From the NCBI GenBank assembly GCA_013399115.1, contig VXAA01006458.1, positions 121,592-185,591 on the forward strand: a stretch of DNA of 64,000 nt, given 5' to 3'. The notes under the pieces were generated by a model, which saw only the letters and a program-made list of their open reading frames with translations, made no database searches and was not told where the DNA came from. Source of the stretch: Anseranas semipalmata (lineage: Eukaryota > Chordata > Aves > Anseriformes > Anseranatidae). Position numbers and translations under genes: made by a program. Every line of letters begins with the position of its first letter. The first letter of the stretch is position 1. Below, piece after piece: positions 11,101 to 26,100 of this stretch.

Positions 11101-14100
11101 GATGTTTGATTTGTCCTTAAAAACCCTAGTGGGAGAGATACCATGTCTCAGATAACTGATTCCAGGGTTTTGCAATTTGTGCTGTCATGTTCTCTTAGGC
11201 GGTAACTTTTTCTTAAGTTAAATCTATCCTGTTGCCTGCTACTTGTCTCAACAAGTGGGCAAGGAGAAAAGTTTGTCATCTTGCTATCAATTTTTATTTA
11301 TTTGGCAGTTACTGTCTTTTCTTAGATTTACCTATTTTAAATGGAAAATCTGCACATTTCTTCAGCTTTTTTTTTTTTTTTTTTTTGATTATCTTTGTTG
11401 AACTCCTCTTGGATCTCCAAGTATTTTACAGCCTCCTTTAAATGAGGTGATCAATACCAGACACTATACTCCACCTGTGTCCTACCAAAACAGGGGAGGG
11501 GTGGGCAGAAAACTTGCATTATATGCCATGCCAGGCTATATGTCACTTTATAGAGACCAGTTTGATATCTGTCTTTTTCATCACTACACATCTTTGTTGA
11601 CTTATGTTCAACTTGTCAGCGTTAGTCCTATTTATCACTGCTAGGCCTAAAGAGCTCCCCCATGATGGATTTGTACAAACAACTGTTTCCACCTGAACAC
11701 ACAAATATGCTTTTTTTATCATGACTTTTTCTTTTTTTTCCTCTTTTTTTTTTGTTCTCCAATTTGCAAAAATCATTCTGAATTCTAATTCTGCCCTGCA
11801 GAGGGTGCTCTCACTCTTATCGTGTTTGTCCTCTGCAGCTGTCACAAGCATTCACTCTGTCCTATAACCTGAGTCACTAGGGAAAATACACATTGATTCC
11901 AGTCTGAGAGCAGACCTCCCTCAAACTAACTCGGACCATTATTCTATTTGGTCAGTAAACGATGGGTAACCATTATCTGGGATGATTTTTCCAGCCATTT
12001 TTGTACCCAGCATTCTTCAGCCCTGGAAAGTGACAACTGAGGGGACATACAATAAAGGTGTGTAAAATCACACACCTTTGCTGGAAAAGATGAGAAGATA
12101 GCAGTTATTCACTGGCTCTCAGAACATAAAACTGTGAGACTGCTTTAAGACAGCAGTTTTAAAACTGAAGAATTTTTTTGTGCTTATGAAATAAATCATA
12201 TGTTGTACGTTGTTACGGAGGATAAACGTATACTCAAGCTAAAATTATCAATCAGTGACAGAAGAATATTACCCTGAAGATCCAGCATAGCATAAAATTC
12301 CATCAAAAGGTATTAAATGCAGATACCATCTCCATCCAAAGAAGTTCCTGACACTTCATTTGTCATGGAGATAATGCAGAAGGAGGGTTGTTCTATATTT
12401 GACTGTTCTTGCATTACTTTTGCAAGCAGCACTATTGATCACTGCAGAAGACAGACTCCTGGTAGGACCAACTCTGTGTGTTACCCAGCATGGCTATTCT
12501 GGGAACTGAAGATGATTTAAGCTTCACCTAGTCTTGATGTGCACTTAAATATAATCATGAACAGCTCTGAAATGGCTTCAGCCACGTAACTACCTGAAAG
12601 TGAATTTTGTCAGATTCGGATGATCTGAAGATATCTGAGTTCTCTCAGTACGCTTGCTAACTGGTTCCTTCCCTATCCTACCCTGTGATGTTACCTTTCC
12701 GATACTAGCATTACGTATACCAGGTGGCATTGGTTATACTAGGCATTTGATTCTGCTGACCCATAAGTGGGTCCTTTTACCATCAATATGGAGCGCTTCT
12801 GTGTTATTTTACACGTGCTTTCCCATCAGCATTTAATTCTGTGGCTTGACATATCTCTTGTTGCTTCATGCCCAACCATAAGCATATTTTTTAATCATAC
12901 TAATATTTGCTAAAGACAAAAGTAACGACACTGCTCCTGAATCTGAGGTGTGCATTCCCCTACAACAGGGCTGCACAGACTTACCAGCCTGGGAATCTTT
13001 GCGCTCTGTTACATCAATATGGGGAAGGAGGACTATTTGGTCTCAAAGACTAAGCAGATCATAATACCATTACAGATCATAAATACCATTACAAATCTGT
13101 ACATTTTAATCCTTTTCTGTCTCATTCCTTAGATTCAAAAAAAAAAAAAATCTGACATTTGGTTTTAAAGCAAAACAAAAAGTCTAATTCTGTGTATGGG
13201 CATCTCTCAGCATAGTGGAATCTCATCTTGGTTACAGCACAAGGAACACAAGTCAGGAGTTAAGTTACTTTTCAGTAGAAAAATACATCTATTCTCTTCT
13301 GCTGTAATAGGTAAAAACAAGGAAGGGAAGAACAGAAACAACCTACATAGACAGGAAGACTTGAAGAACAATGTTAAAAGAGACAAGATAATACGTGAGT
13401 AATAAAGCCATGCTAGAAATGAAATTGGGCCCAAGACACTGAACTCGCTTCTTTACATGACATTCATGTCAAATGCTGCACTACATGGTTTTGGTCCCTG
13501 TGAGACTCAAAGTCAGGAAAGGCGTATCCAGTCCTGTGATCAAAGAGTAGAAATGCCAGAAAACCTTAAAGTATAGATATTTGGATACGCTCATAATTAT
13601 TTTTTTTTAAAATGGACTGTAGCAGAAGGATGGATAAAAAGAATGAAAAAAAAATGGAAAGGAGAACAGATGAAATGGAAATAGCACCCTTAGCACATGA
13701 AGAAGGCAGAGAAAGAAAGGTGATCTGAGCCTCATTTCTATGGAGTACTCTGATACCATGCATCACCATGATGCTCCAGACAGAGCAGAATGAACCTGAG
13801 CATAGGATCTGTCATTACTCTTATAAGGGAATTTATTCCCCTTACACAGATTGCCTCCATGAGACAGCAATCAAACAATCATTTTACAAGTGCAAGAAAA
13901 TGCTGAAAGCATTTATAAAGAATTTATTCCCCAAAAGGAAGATAGGGAAGAAAACAAAGCAGCTACAGTTGTTTTTATCAAAATGGTAAGAAATGAAAGC
14001 AAAGTAGAAAAACAATGAAAAAAAAGGAGAAAATGGTAGAGTGCATCATTTAATGAAAATAATAGTTACAATTACTCCAACCCCAGTCTGTCCAGGCCAG

Positions 14101-17100
14101 GAAGCAGAGAGCAACCCTCTGATAATGTTTCCCTCAGCACTGTATTAGATGAGGGAAAAACTGTTTTAGAGTGGATTACATTAAAGAAAAGACAGACTGA
14201 GAGTCAACATATATTTAGCAATGGTTTTGTATCTTCTGAATAGTTCAACTGCCAGAAAGAGCATGAGAATGAATCCAGCACAACTATTTACTTATCAGTG
14301 ACAGTCTCAGCCCTGTTTTTTAGGGAAGCTTAAGTAGCAACATGGCCATAACTGTCTTGCATGATATGGAAGCATAACTTTTCCACCAGAAAAACGAGGA
14401 AGATCCTCAAGGCCTTCTCTAAATATACCGTTCTAAGGTCAGATAGATAAAGAGATACTGCCTACATTCCTGGTATCTGATTTATCCTATTCCAAATCAC
14501 ACTGTTGACCAAGATTCAGACAGTTTACCTGGGGATAGAGCATATGCTCTATACCCAAGATTGGAGAAGCACTTGAAATTTCTAAGAGCTCTGCATAGTT
14601 CATATTCAGCATTTCTGTGCCCTACTTTCTTTGGGAAAGAAAGCTCATCAGTGTTTTAAAGAACACTGACAGTAAGTAGCCTTGGGTTATGTATTGCACA
14701 CCACCAATCACTCCCAGTAGATTTACAACAATAATTCAGAGTAGAATTTGAACAATATCTAAAATCAAGCTGTCTTATTTCCATGAATGTTGGCCTGTTT
14801 ACCAAAAAATGATGGAACAAATTCTACATTAACAAGTTACACATTGGGTAGCTCACAGTAAAGCTAAACTGTGTGCATCTCATAACTGAATTGGTCCTGC
14901 ACATATATTTATTTTAAAATGGGAGGCATCCCTTCTGAGAAAAATCTTCACTGCATGGCATTCTATTGACATAGATGCCCATATTGTACATGAATATATA
15001 CATGTGGGTATGTACTGCTTCCAGGGTCTCAGCAATCTGAGGTTCTCATCGTAAGTGCTTTTGAGCATTAAACAAACAAACAAAACTACCACCACCAACA
15101 ACAACAAAGAAAAATTGAGAAACTTCTTGAAACAATTACTGACAGATGGGTCATATTTGAGCATAGCTCCAATGTGATGCAACAAACACCGCCAATTCAT
15201 CCACCAGAAATCTTGCCAAGGTTAATAACAACAACAACAATAATAATAATAATAAAAAATAACAATAATAATAATAGGAGCAAAGCTTACCTCCAGACAT
15301 TTTATTCTGTTAGTGACACTTTTATTATAATTCCTGTAATCATTTTCCCTCTTATTTACTTCTTCACTCAGTGCTTTGACTTGGTTTTCAGACTGAAGAA
15401 GTTCTTTCTCAAGGTCTTCAGTCTCATAATGGAAAACAAAACAAAGGTGAGTGATTTCTAAAATACATAGTGTCTACCTGGACTAGTAGGAAATAAGCAA
15501 TCAAACCAAAATAAGTGCAGTCTGCATTTAAAGCACAATATCTGCTGAGATAAATAATTGCTTTTGAATTGTTATTAATAGGAGTTAAGGTCAGATCACA
15601 GAATGGCTGAGGTTGGAAGGAACCTCTGGAGGTCATTTTGTCCAACCCCCCCTGCTCAAGAAGGGCCACCTACAGCCAGTTGCCCATGTCCAGATGACTT
15701 CTGAATATCTCCAAAGATGGCAGTATTAAAGATCTTTAGATATTGAAGATTGTTAGACCTGATACCATGTTTTATAGCTTGCAATGAACTAGCCTTTAGA
15801 GGCTACTTAAGTAAGTATCAGTTTACTCTGAATGTACAGCATGAACATATTGTAACACTGAATGTCATGGGTTATAATAGCTGCTGTTTAACATACCTTC
15901 AGAAGTAGTTCAGCATGCCTTTTTTTACCAGCCTCTAACCTTTCATTCGCTTTTCTGCTTATATTCTCCTCCTCTGAGTAAAAGAGTTTTCTCTGCTTTG
16001 CTAAGTACAGTAGCTTCCACTGAAGCATTACTCTAGTGACAGATACATAAGAAGAAATCAACTGAAACTGGGAGAAAAACAGTGAAGGGAGGCACAGCAA
16101 GCCTAATATAAGATATTGGAAGACTCAAACATATCTCCTGTAACGTCAGGACTATGATCAAAGTGTTTCAGCAAGAAGTCTGGTATCCTGACAGAATCTA
16201 GGAGATGCATAAAAAACATGAAGAGAAAAACAACAACAACACACCTCTGAATTTCAAATTAAAAGTGTCTGTGCTGAACGCACAGGAGGAATCTTAAGGT
16301 GACTAGTCTCACTTAACTACTTCCGTTAGGTGCTTAAAATTAGTTAATGTAAGTCTGGACCGAATAATTTGGTTAATTTAGCTTAGCAAGTTGGAAGGTT
16401 GGAAGGGACATGATTTCACGTTCATAAATCCCTGGGGTTTGTAAACTATGAGAAGGATAAAAGACAACACTGATACAAGAACAACTGTCTACATGAAAAT
16501 GCAGACTAGAAGTCAGGAAAAAAAGATTCTTAGTTATCAAAAGAGAAAGATTTTAGAATGACATTTTAACGAGAATCGAGGGAAAAGCAAAAGCAGCTTT
16601 TTGGATTGAGCATGATTGTTTTTTGGGGACAAAAGTATGATTTAATATTCAATTCAGCTACCAATGAATATTAATTAAACTTAAAATTAATTAAAGTAAA
16701 CAACCAACAGTTTTACAGTTTTCAGAAGTGTCCATATCCTGGTAACTCTCAAATAGATTATAAAATTAAGTAGAACATTTGATGCCATAATGATTAAGAG
16801 CCACTTACACGCAAAGTTCAGTGGTTGTCACCACCTGGCAGTATAGTGATGCTATTCAAATGAAACCATGGGTATATTTGAGTACATGTGCTTTTATTGC
16901 CATTTTATCACTGGATATTTACATAGTGAGGCCTTGGGTTTACATCTCTGATATAAGAGCAGTAACAAGGTGCAGTAATTCATTAATTTGCTGCTTTGTT
17001 TTTAAGGATACTATGCACACTTTCTAGTTAGTTGTACCTCATCTTATTTTCTGTCTTCAAATCTTGCTCTAGAGATGCCAGTTCCTGTGCATGCCTCTCC

Positions 17101-20100
17101 TTTGATATTCTGGGGAAAAAAAAGAGAAACTTTCAGAAATAATACTGAATATTCGCAGAGCACTTTATCTCAAATTTTTAGTGGAGTTTTTCAAAATTTC
17201 CTTCCCACCAACCAACATGCTAAGCACTTACTAGTTGGAGAGAGGTAAGATGGTACCTGTGGGTCATATCTCAAAAACATATACATACAAGTGTTCAACC
17301 ATAGCTATGTGTTACACATTGTTTCTCAGGTTTGAAACATCAATTTAAAATTAAGAGGGTCTTGATAGGAACTAAGACAAATCCAGGAGACTTTATTTTC
17401 CAAGCCAGAAACTATAAACAAATCCAAAAGCACAAGAAGAGATGTTTCAGAAATGAACAATTACTCTAACGTATTAGTAGTAAATAGTACAAAAGAGTAT
17501 GTTGAGAAGTAGAACTTCCAGCCAGATGGACAAATCAATTTATTTGAATTTTTTAGTATGCATGTTTTAGTGTATTATGTGTGGTAAATATTAAAATGCA
17601 TGAATTTTATATGTATTCAACACATTCTAGGAGAGTTCAATACAATAAAAAAGGTCGGCAGTGTGAAAACAGTGATTCTCACTCCTTCAAGACACAAAGG
17701 TGGCGGGAAGCACCTGCTTCAAACCCTAAAAGCATCTACAAAGACGTAGTATAAGGGTTTCTTCCAAAGGCCTTATTGTTCCAAATGCAAAATTTAAAGT
17801 ATCAAACCAGCACCCCAAGACGTTTTAATAGTAGTGGAATGTGTTCCAAATAATTCTAGCAAAACTGAAACATCTTTTTTTTCCCTATTCCATACTTGGC
17901 AAAATTATGTTCACTATTGTCAAGGTGGCTTTCTTGTTTCAGTGGGTTTAATCAATTGAAGATTGCCCTCTTTGAATGAAACCTGACAGACTTGATTTGA
18001 AATTGCTTATTAAAAAAAAAAAAACAATAATCCATCTTGTAAGGTGAATGGTGAGATTCTGAATATACCACATATTACTTTTAGAGAAAACAAAAATTAA
18101 CAAGAGATCCTAATTTTGATTTCCAGTTTGGTTGTCCTGTTAAATTGACTGGGAGGTCTGTGTGTCATACGTTGAAATTAAATTATTTGGGGCTTGATAT
18201 ATAGGCATGTTGTTTCTCATGAGGCTAGTGAAGAGTCAAAGAATGAGGTTACCATATACAAACATAAAATAAAAACCTAAAAAAGTATGATGACAGGGAC
18301 TGGGAGAAGGGGATTTTTCAATCAGTTTTTCTAAGAGGTCAGAGCTGTGATACATTTTGCATAGTTTGATGTAGTCCAGCTTAAAAGTCTGAAACTAAGA
18401 GCTGATTGACTCTGTGAGTAAGCTCTTAAAACCCTTTCCTTTCTTATCGTTAGTGTAGATATCCAATTAACATCAAGATACTATGTGATGATTATTTCAC
18501 CTCAGTATCTTATTAACTTAGTTTTATATTGTAGACTTCATTGCACTTCACTACAAGTTCTTGTCCTCTTCAGCAGTGTACGGCTACCTTATGGTCTTAT
18601 TTGCATTCCACATTTACATGGCAATAATATCTCCCTTTGTCAGGAAAAATGAAGACACTCCTCCTATCAAGATAGAAGTGTACTTCTTTTCCTACGAAGC
18701 AGAATGAATTTATGTTTTCATGTTCAGTATGAAAAGGGAGGTGAGAAATTATTTTCTTACATTACATCTATAATTATATTCATAAGTAGGACAACTCCAT
18801 ATTAACAAAACATTCCTCAGGAGGATTTAGAGAGAGAACAGGAAGACCCTAGGAGCACAGCCCCTCCAGTGCCACACTATGAAAAAGCTGCTCAGAACCA
18901 GGACAATTGGTGGCACTCAAAATATAGAGTGTATGCAAACGTTTGGCTCTGCTATATTTGGGGGACATAACTGGCTGAACCTTTTCACTTCATCTGGCAA
19001 AGGATGACTCTCCAGCAGAGAGAAAAAGAAAAGCTCTCCACTTTGCCAGGATTACCCTTCTTACCTGAGAGAATTTGATTATTAGAGTACAGCATTCAGC
19101 CTTCCTGTCCTGATTCTCTAGCAAATAGGCAAACTGGGTCCAATGCAGGATATCCCGGGACAGTACACATGGGCATACCCTCACCTATGGCAGCAAAGTC
19201 CAAAATCTCTTCCACCAGCTACAAGCTAAGGGAGAGTTTGGCCATGCTCCTCCCAGCCATACCCCACTGCATAGGGCACAGGAGGTCTGTTCTGCCCTGA
19301 CTACACACCCAAAGATTTCTTTTTCAGGGCACTTTCATGCACAGGGCAAATCTGTGCTTATTTAGATTTACCTGAGTAAAACCAGATTTTCTCAGATACC
19401 ACCATAAAATGGTAATGGCTCGGTCAAAGATCTGTTACCACTGTAAGGAGTTTGCAGTCACAACGATTATTTGTGAAGCTTTACATTCTGCACTGCTTCA
19501 ATATTCTTCGTTATTTGTATATTTCTCACCTGGTGATAAGAAACTGCAGATTGAATTAGGGCAACTGGCAGCTAACCTCTTTGCTGTATGAAGTTTCATA
19601 CCAGCCTACTAGTATAGGTCATAAGTCCATTTAACATCCCTATTAAATGTTACATTTCAGAATCTCTCAAACCAGCTTTGCTCCAAGTAAATGGTACTGA
19701 GATCATTTACTATTGTCAATATTGAAAGATTACATACAGTAGGCTGTCTTCAAGATTTTCAATTTCCGTCTCCAGGTTTTTCTTTTCCATCACAAGATTT
19801 GCCAGAAATTCAAGCTTTTCATCTAACAAAAGAGATAAACTCCTCAATCTACCAGAAGAAAACAAAAATAAGTTAGATCCTTTGTCAGAAACATGATCTC
19901 ACTACGTAGCAAGAAAAACATTAGTCATAAAATGACAAACTTAAAATATCTGTATCCAAAAGCTGACAGGTAAAACCTACTTTGCCTCCATTTCATCCCT
20001 TTTTCTAGCCCAGTGTTCTTCTTCTTCCAGTGCTTGTTCAACCTTTCGGTGCACAGCTTTATTTTCTGATTTAAGTTTTTTATTCAGGCATTCAGCATTA

Positions 20101-23100
20101 TGTAGATATTCCTTTGTCTAGAAATAAGGACTGCAGATGTTAGCTGAATACTCTTTCCATCTCTGTTTTACCTTGTAGTAACATTCTATACTGCTATGGT
20201 GCCTTTCACAGAAAAAAAAAATCAGAGAACTTTTCAATGAATCAAGATTCATGGCATATATGTAATTAACATACAAAAATGTCATATCAGGATTGCATCT
20301 CTGGATCTTCATTTCCACGGCCCCATTTAAAACAAGCACTCTGAAATAACCTGCAAGCTGTGTGCTGCTCCGAGACACATGGTGCCTTGCTCCAGCTGGA
20401 GGCAGTGACTTCCACTGTGTGGACTACAAGAGTGATAAAGTGGGAATGGTGAAGACCTGGCCACGAAGGAGCACTGGGAAGGTGGGCATGCAATATCGAA
20501 GTGGAGGGAAGTCATGGGTCGTGGCCGAAGGAAATGGGTCAGGAAGACAGAAGAGAGAAAGGAAGTAGGAAGCAGATGATTGGGGTCCTGGCTCGTCGTG
20601 GTGGGAGTGCAGTAAAGTGCAGGTGAGGTGTGCATGGAATGGGGAGAATGTGGCTCCCACCTACTGCTGCCTAATGCCAGTATGGCAGAGTTTTTAATGG
20701 ACTGACACCTTGTTTGATGTGTGCACATCTGGAGGAGAGGTCATGAACTTAACTTGAAAACCATCCCCAGAAAGATGTGTGTAGTCTGCATAACAATAAT
20801 CTCAGGCAGTTGCTCTTCCTTCACAGGCTCAGCAGATGGAGTGCCACCACTAAATGGTCTTTTCCTCACAGGCAATATCAGTTAATAATAATGTAAAGAA
20901 GCATGGAGCAAATCAAAAAGAATCACTATGAAAACTCCACACACAGCTTTCCAAACCTGCACACCAACCTCATACTTGTAAATGAATCTCACCACAATCC
21001 TCCTACATACATCTGTCTGCCTGTTCTCTTACTGCACGTATATACTCCCTCCCAAATCAACACCCTAATCTCACAACCCTCTATTTCATTGCATCCCAGC
21101 TCACAAGACCACACCTTCAAGTTCACCCCACCTCTCAGTGCCCCCTTAAGTATCTCAACACCTGCCCATGGTCTCAGTTGAAGAGCTGATCTCACCACTA
21201 CCTCCAGCACTACCTCCAGAGTGCAAGCAGAGTAGAAGGCTACATGTCCTACAAATGTTTGTGCCCCTTCTACCTGCTTCCACCTATAAAACACAGAGGC
21301 ATGGCCAAATCAAAGCACCTAAAGCATTTCACATCACACCTTGCACAGGTCTGTTACTGTTTCATCATGACCTGGCTTAGTAAAAACTCCAGAATAAAAA
21401 TCTCTTACCTTTTCAAGTTCCTTATCAAAATCCTCTTTTTCTTGTGCAATTTTTGATTGTAAAAGCAATAACTCAGAATCAAGCTGATTTCTATTAAACA
21501 AAGTCAATGTAGACATATTTAGGAGGGTATTAACACAAGATTATTAAAAACTATGCATTCTTATTCTCATGCCTCTCATGTGAATGTAAGCTATGTCAAT
21601 GTCTGGATGGAATTTGAGCTCTATTCCATTCAGATATTCTTAATTCATCACTTCCCTCTAATATATTTGATAAGAATAAAACCTGTGAAGAAGGTAAGGA
21701 CATACAGAACTGCTAGGCTTTCTATTGCTAGATCTTAAAAATACAAGCCAAGGGAGACTTGTGGGCAGTATTTTCTATAGACAAACTGATAGGAAAAGTA
21801 TGCAAAGAGCAAGCAGACAGGCCTTCAGGTAAATAAATCCTACCAGCAACAGGTCTACAGGTTAAAATGGGAAAGTTTGAGCATGGTTTGCCATGCTCAA
21901 AGTTTGACCTTCTTACTTCTGATACATATTGTGCATGTTTTACTGGATGCATTCAGTACAAGAGATACTCATTTCTTTTGTCTATCTTCTGTACAAACTG
22001 GTGGGCATGCAAGAAGCATGAATCTCCCAAAGAAGCGCTTCAAGAAAGAAATTGGATACAGACGAAGAGAGAAGCAGGAGCTATGGAGCTAGCCCGGATA
22101 ATGCTAAACTGAGGATCTGCACACTGAGTTCCATGTGTGTAGCAAACAAGCCCATATAATGACATTCAGATTATTGTGCTTATTCACATCACTTGCTACA
22201 CTTTGCACCTCAGGGAACATACAGAAAAAAATAGTCTCTGTGCCATAGCAAATAAGTATTCCAGCTGACAGGAAGATGATAGCATGTGCAGAGTAACAGC
22301 TGGCATATCCATCACATACACTGTTCAACTGACTACAGCTCTAATCCAAAAGGCCCTGTTAGTGAATATTTGTTCCCTGATAGCTAATTCAGGTTAACCC
22401 CAGCTATCTTCTGAGTCTTTACTGTATGCTCACTGAAGCTAACAGAAAGTCTCCCATTTATAAAGAGACACCTTGGATTTGTTAGCTATTGTACAGTATT
22501 AAACAAGTCAGATGCTTTATAGAACTTGGCTGGTTCTTCATAAATATTGGTGCAAACTTTTCTAGTGATAACACTGATGCAGGTATAGCAGAAAGATCAA
22601 ACCAAATGATCTAATAATTCTTACTTCTTTTCGAAGACTCCCAGCATGTCTGTCTTTTTAAATTCCAGCTCTTTTTCCAAATGCTCACTCTTTTCTTTCA
22701 GTTTTGCTATGAGAATTCCCTCATTACATATAGCCTGTAAAAAAAAAAAAAAGAAAAAAAAAGAGCAGATTATGACAAAACAAAACAACTTTTCAAAACA
22801 GCAGATAATGAATCCCTTTACTACCACGTCTTTAAAAAAAAAAAAAAAATTTCATAACACCTGAATGAGATTCTCTACTATTTTCTAGCTAGTCTGAGAT
22901 TTCACAGTCAAAATTGTTATTGCCTGCAAAGGAAGAATGCCAAGGAAACAGTGGCTGCATTTAGTCACTGACAGGGTTAAAAAAAAAAAAATCACTTCAA
23001 GTCAGTAAGAAAAGAAACTTAAAAAAATTAGCCTGTGAAATCTGTCATTTAAGGGCACCTCACTGCAGAGTTAACTCAGGTACAATTCTATTATTTTTAA

Positions 23101-26100
23101 CATGACACTCAGACAGAAAGGACTTTTACTGGAAACGCAGCAGTACTTCTAACAGAAGTTGGCAAAGCTAGGACAGAAAATGATGTTTTACATCTCAGTT
23201 TGGATCATCTCATCACACAAGTATAAGTTTTGCAGTATGGTTGCTTTCAGTAGTGCTCAGGTAACTCAGCAGATGTTAACTGAATGCACATAGTTTGAGT
23301 TTACACTGTAAGAAATCATAAAAGGAAAGATGGGGATAACGGATCTTTCCTTACTTTTCTCTCATAAGTTATTCCAGCAAAAAGGGAAAAGTAGTTCTGG
23401 AGTAGGCAGGGTTGAACTGGAAGCCAATATTAAATAGGTGGCTAACAGAGAAAGCTTAGTTGTCTTTTAGCACTATGAGCTTTGACTGTCCAGATCTTGA
23501 GCCTCCTTAAAATTGCCACATCCACCACTGTGGACTGACTTACACTGCTGACTGCATTCATATGAAGTTCTGTGTAACCGTCTCCATGAGCTCCTTGCTT
23601 ATTCCAATTTCTACAACATTCTTCCAATGCAAACTCTTTCATAATAGTTGAACAAAGTCTTTTCTAATTTTCTTCCCCTTATATCAGCCTTGAACTACTA
23701 TAAATAATTACTTTTCTTTTTCGCATTTGTGCCCAGCAAATATCTCGATTGTCATTTTTCTTTTTCAGATAGCTCCAAATAGTTTCTTTTTTAAAAAAAA
23801 GTTCCCTATAAGCCCGTCCTGTTGAATAAATTGACCAGCGCAGAGAGTAGCAAACTATTTCAGTAAACTCATAAAAACACTCTATATGGATCTTCCATTT
23901 TTAAAAGAGACTTATAAGTAATTAGTCAATAATGCCAGTCAATTAGATACCATATAAGCTTATTTTTCTTCTTAAAAGGTAGTTTGCATTTCACCCTAAA
24001 TTCCCCTCACTTTGACCAGTTATGAAATTAAATTTTGATCTTTGCACTAACAATGAACCAAAACAATTTTGCGTTTAACTTACTGTTGAATTCAGAGTTA
24101 TCAAATGTTGTATATCCAATAATTTTATATTCAAGTTTTCAAATTCATCCTTTTTTGCTGAAGTTTTTGCCTCCTGAGTATCAAGGATTTTTTTCATCTC
24201 TCTGTTCTACATTAAAAGTAATACAATTAATTCACCCTGAGCAATCGACTCTGCATTGTTTAAAAATTTATATTAAGCATCTGGAGCCTTCCAAAATTAA
24301 ACAAGCACAAAATTTACAGTGGAAGAAGACAATCTTCTGCAAAAAAAAAAAACACAGATATGTAACAAATGAATAAATTTTATAAGAAAAAGAAACAATA
24401 ATTAATAAAAGATGCAAATTAGGATCTGTTCTCTCAAAAGTTTGTGTGATTTTATTTCAGTGTAGGAACCAGATGACAGCATCCAGGGAACACAGCTACA
24501 GTTCTGTGCTGCAGAAAAATATTTTCTACTAGTAAGTTTTCTTTTAGTCTATTCATCTATTTTTATGTTAGCATTCAGAAGCGATACTAAATATAAGCAA
24601 TTCAAAGTAGGGCAGAATAAGATAAATAAACAAAACAAAACAGTAAAACCTTATCTCAGAGTTTGCTGGTAAACGTATGTACTTTTATTTAAAGAAGTGC
24701 GTCTGGAAGGGTGAAACTCCAGCACATGATTATTTGTCCCACACCCAGTAAAAAGGACCAATACAGACATACGACATTCTGAGATGTGCTACTAGAAAAC
24801 AAATTTCATATACCATGCAATTTTGATGTGCATATGTTTGTGTGTGTACACATACATCCCCCCCACACACACACCCATATATACAAGCCCATGTATGCAG
24901 AAGTCAAAACAGTCAGTTTGTGCATGTGGGCACCCAATGGCTAGAGTAATTTTTGTGTTTGGCTGCTATGGAGACATAAGTTAGCTCCATATGAGAAAGC
25001 TAAACACAACATTCAGCACAATTTCTTATGGCATTTCATTTTTGGCACTATATAACTATCTGTAAAACTGTGAAATACATTGCTAAACCTTTACCTTTCC
25101 ATCACATTCTTCGTTCTCTTTCTCAAGTTTACTTATTTTTTCAGCTAGTTTTTCTTTTAATTCTTCTAATGCTGCCTTTGTCCTGATTATTTCTCTTTCT
25201 GTATCTCTTGTTTTCTCAGAAGTCTCAATTAACAGAACATTTGTGCTAATTTTTGTTGCCATCCTTTCATTCAGCAAGTCTACTCTTCCTTTATACTGTG
25301 TCTGCAAATATTCTTGTTCCTCACTAAAAAAAAAATAGATGCAAATAATATTTCCTGATATTCATTCTGATATTTGGTTCAAATGTTTGTTGAAATCAAT
25401 ACTTGCCTATCCGTATGTCAGTAACTCAGTCTATGCTATGGCCCTATCTATATAAAGCATGACATGCCCTGGCACCTGCGATTAAGACTATCTAACACCT
25501 CTCATTCTAATGGAACAGCTTTCAGTTATTTATATTATAAACTTTTCGAAGTTTTACTTTTTCTGATGTGATTATTTTCCACAAGTTTCATTAAAAATGG
25601 AAGGGCTGCTTTCAAGCACCAAAAGAATGAAGACTTCCCCTAAGAAAATGCATTGTGATTTATTTTTGAACAGCTCTGTAGCAGCATGCCAGAAGGTGAC
25701 AGCAACATGAAATCTGGCAGGGAGAAAAGAACTATCTCCCAAGTCTCTGTATGCTCTTTGGATAACTCTTGAAGAGGAAGAGGGATCTTTATCACAGTTA
25801 CTGATTCAGAGTTCCTTCCACATTTTTGTTTTTGTTTTGTTTTGTTTTTAAGTGAAAATTATGATCTTTGTATTTGTTCCTTAGCATAAATCATTGAAAG
25901 AGAAAACTCTCCCTGCCAGTGTAAGAAGCAAAGCTGCAGCCAGTTTTCCCTGAGCAAGCTTATCAGGGCCACAGGGGGCAGGCAGTAGCAAGCAAGCTCT
26001 GCTGTTCAAGAAACAAGATCTTAAAAATCAGGCTTGCTACTGCAGCAAAGAGTTGCCTAGAAACATTTGCGGCTAGCTGCAGGGGTGAGGGACAAGCACT

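Larger units (their letters stand above)
10928..15290 (-). other. CCDC175 intron 13, with an old repeat and no exon found
   Basis: The 4.4 kb intron holds an old CR1-like fragment at 11030-11690, an 18-nt tandem duplication at 13055-13091 and several A/T runs. I looked for a further exon here. The phases of exons 13 and 14 already match, so none is needed. Confidence 0.6.

Noticed and set aside
14524..14620. Possible extra CCDC175 exon ending ILGIEHMLYPQ before GTAAAC
   Set aside because: It is not coiled-coil-like, has a weak acceptor, and exons 13 and 14 already join in phase.
20327..20728. 133-residue minus-strand frame in CCDC175 intron 8
   Set aside because: It is rich in S, P, T and H from a GA-rich strand, has no domain and no exon borders, and is out of context with the coiled-coil gene.
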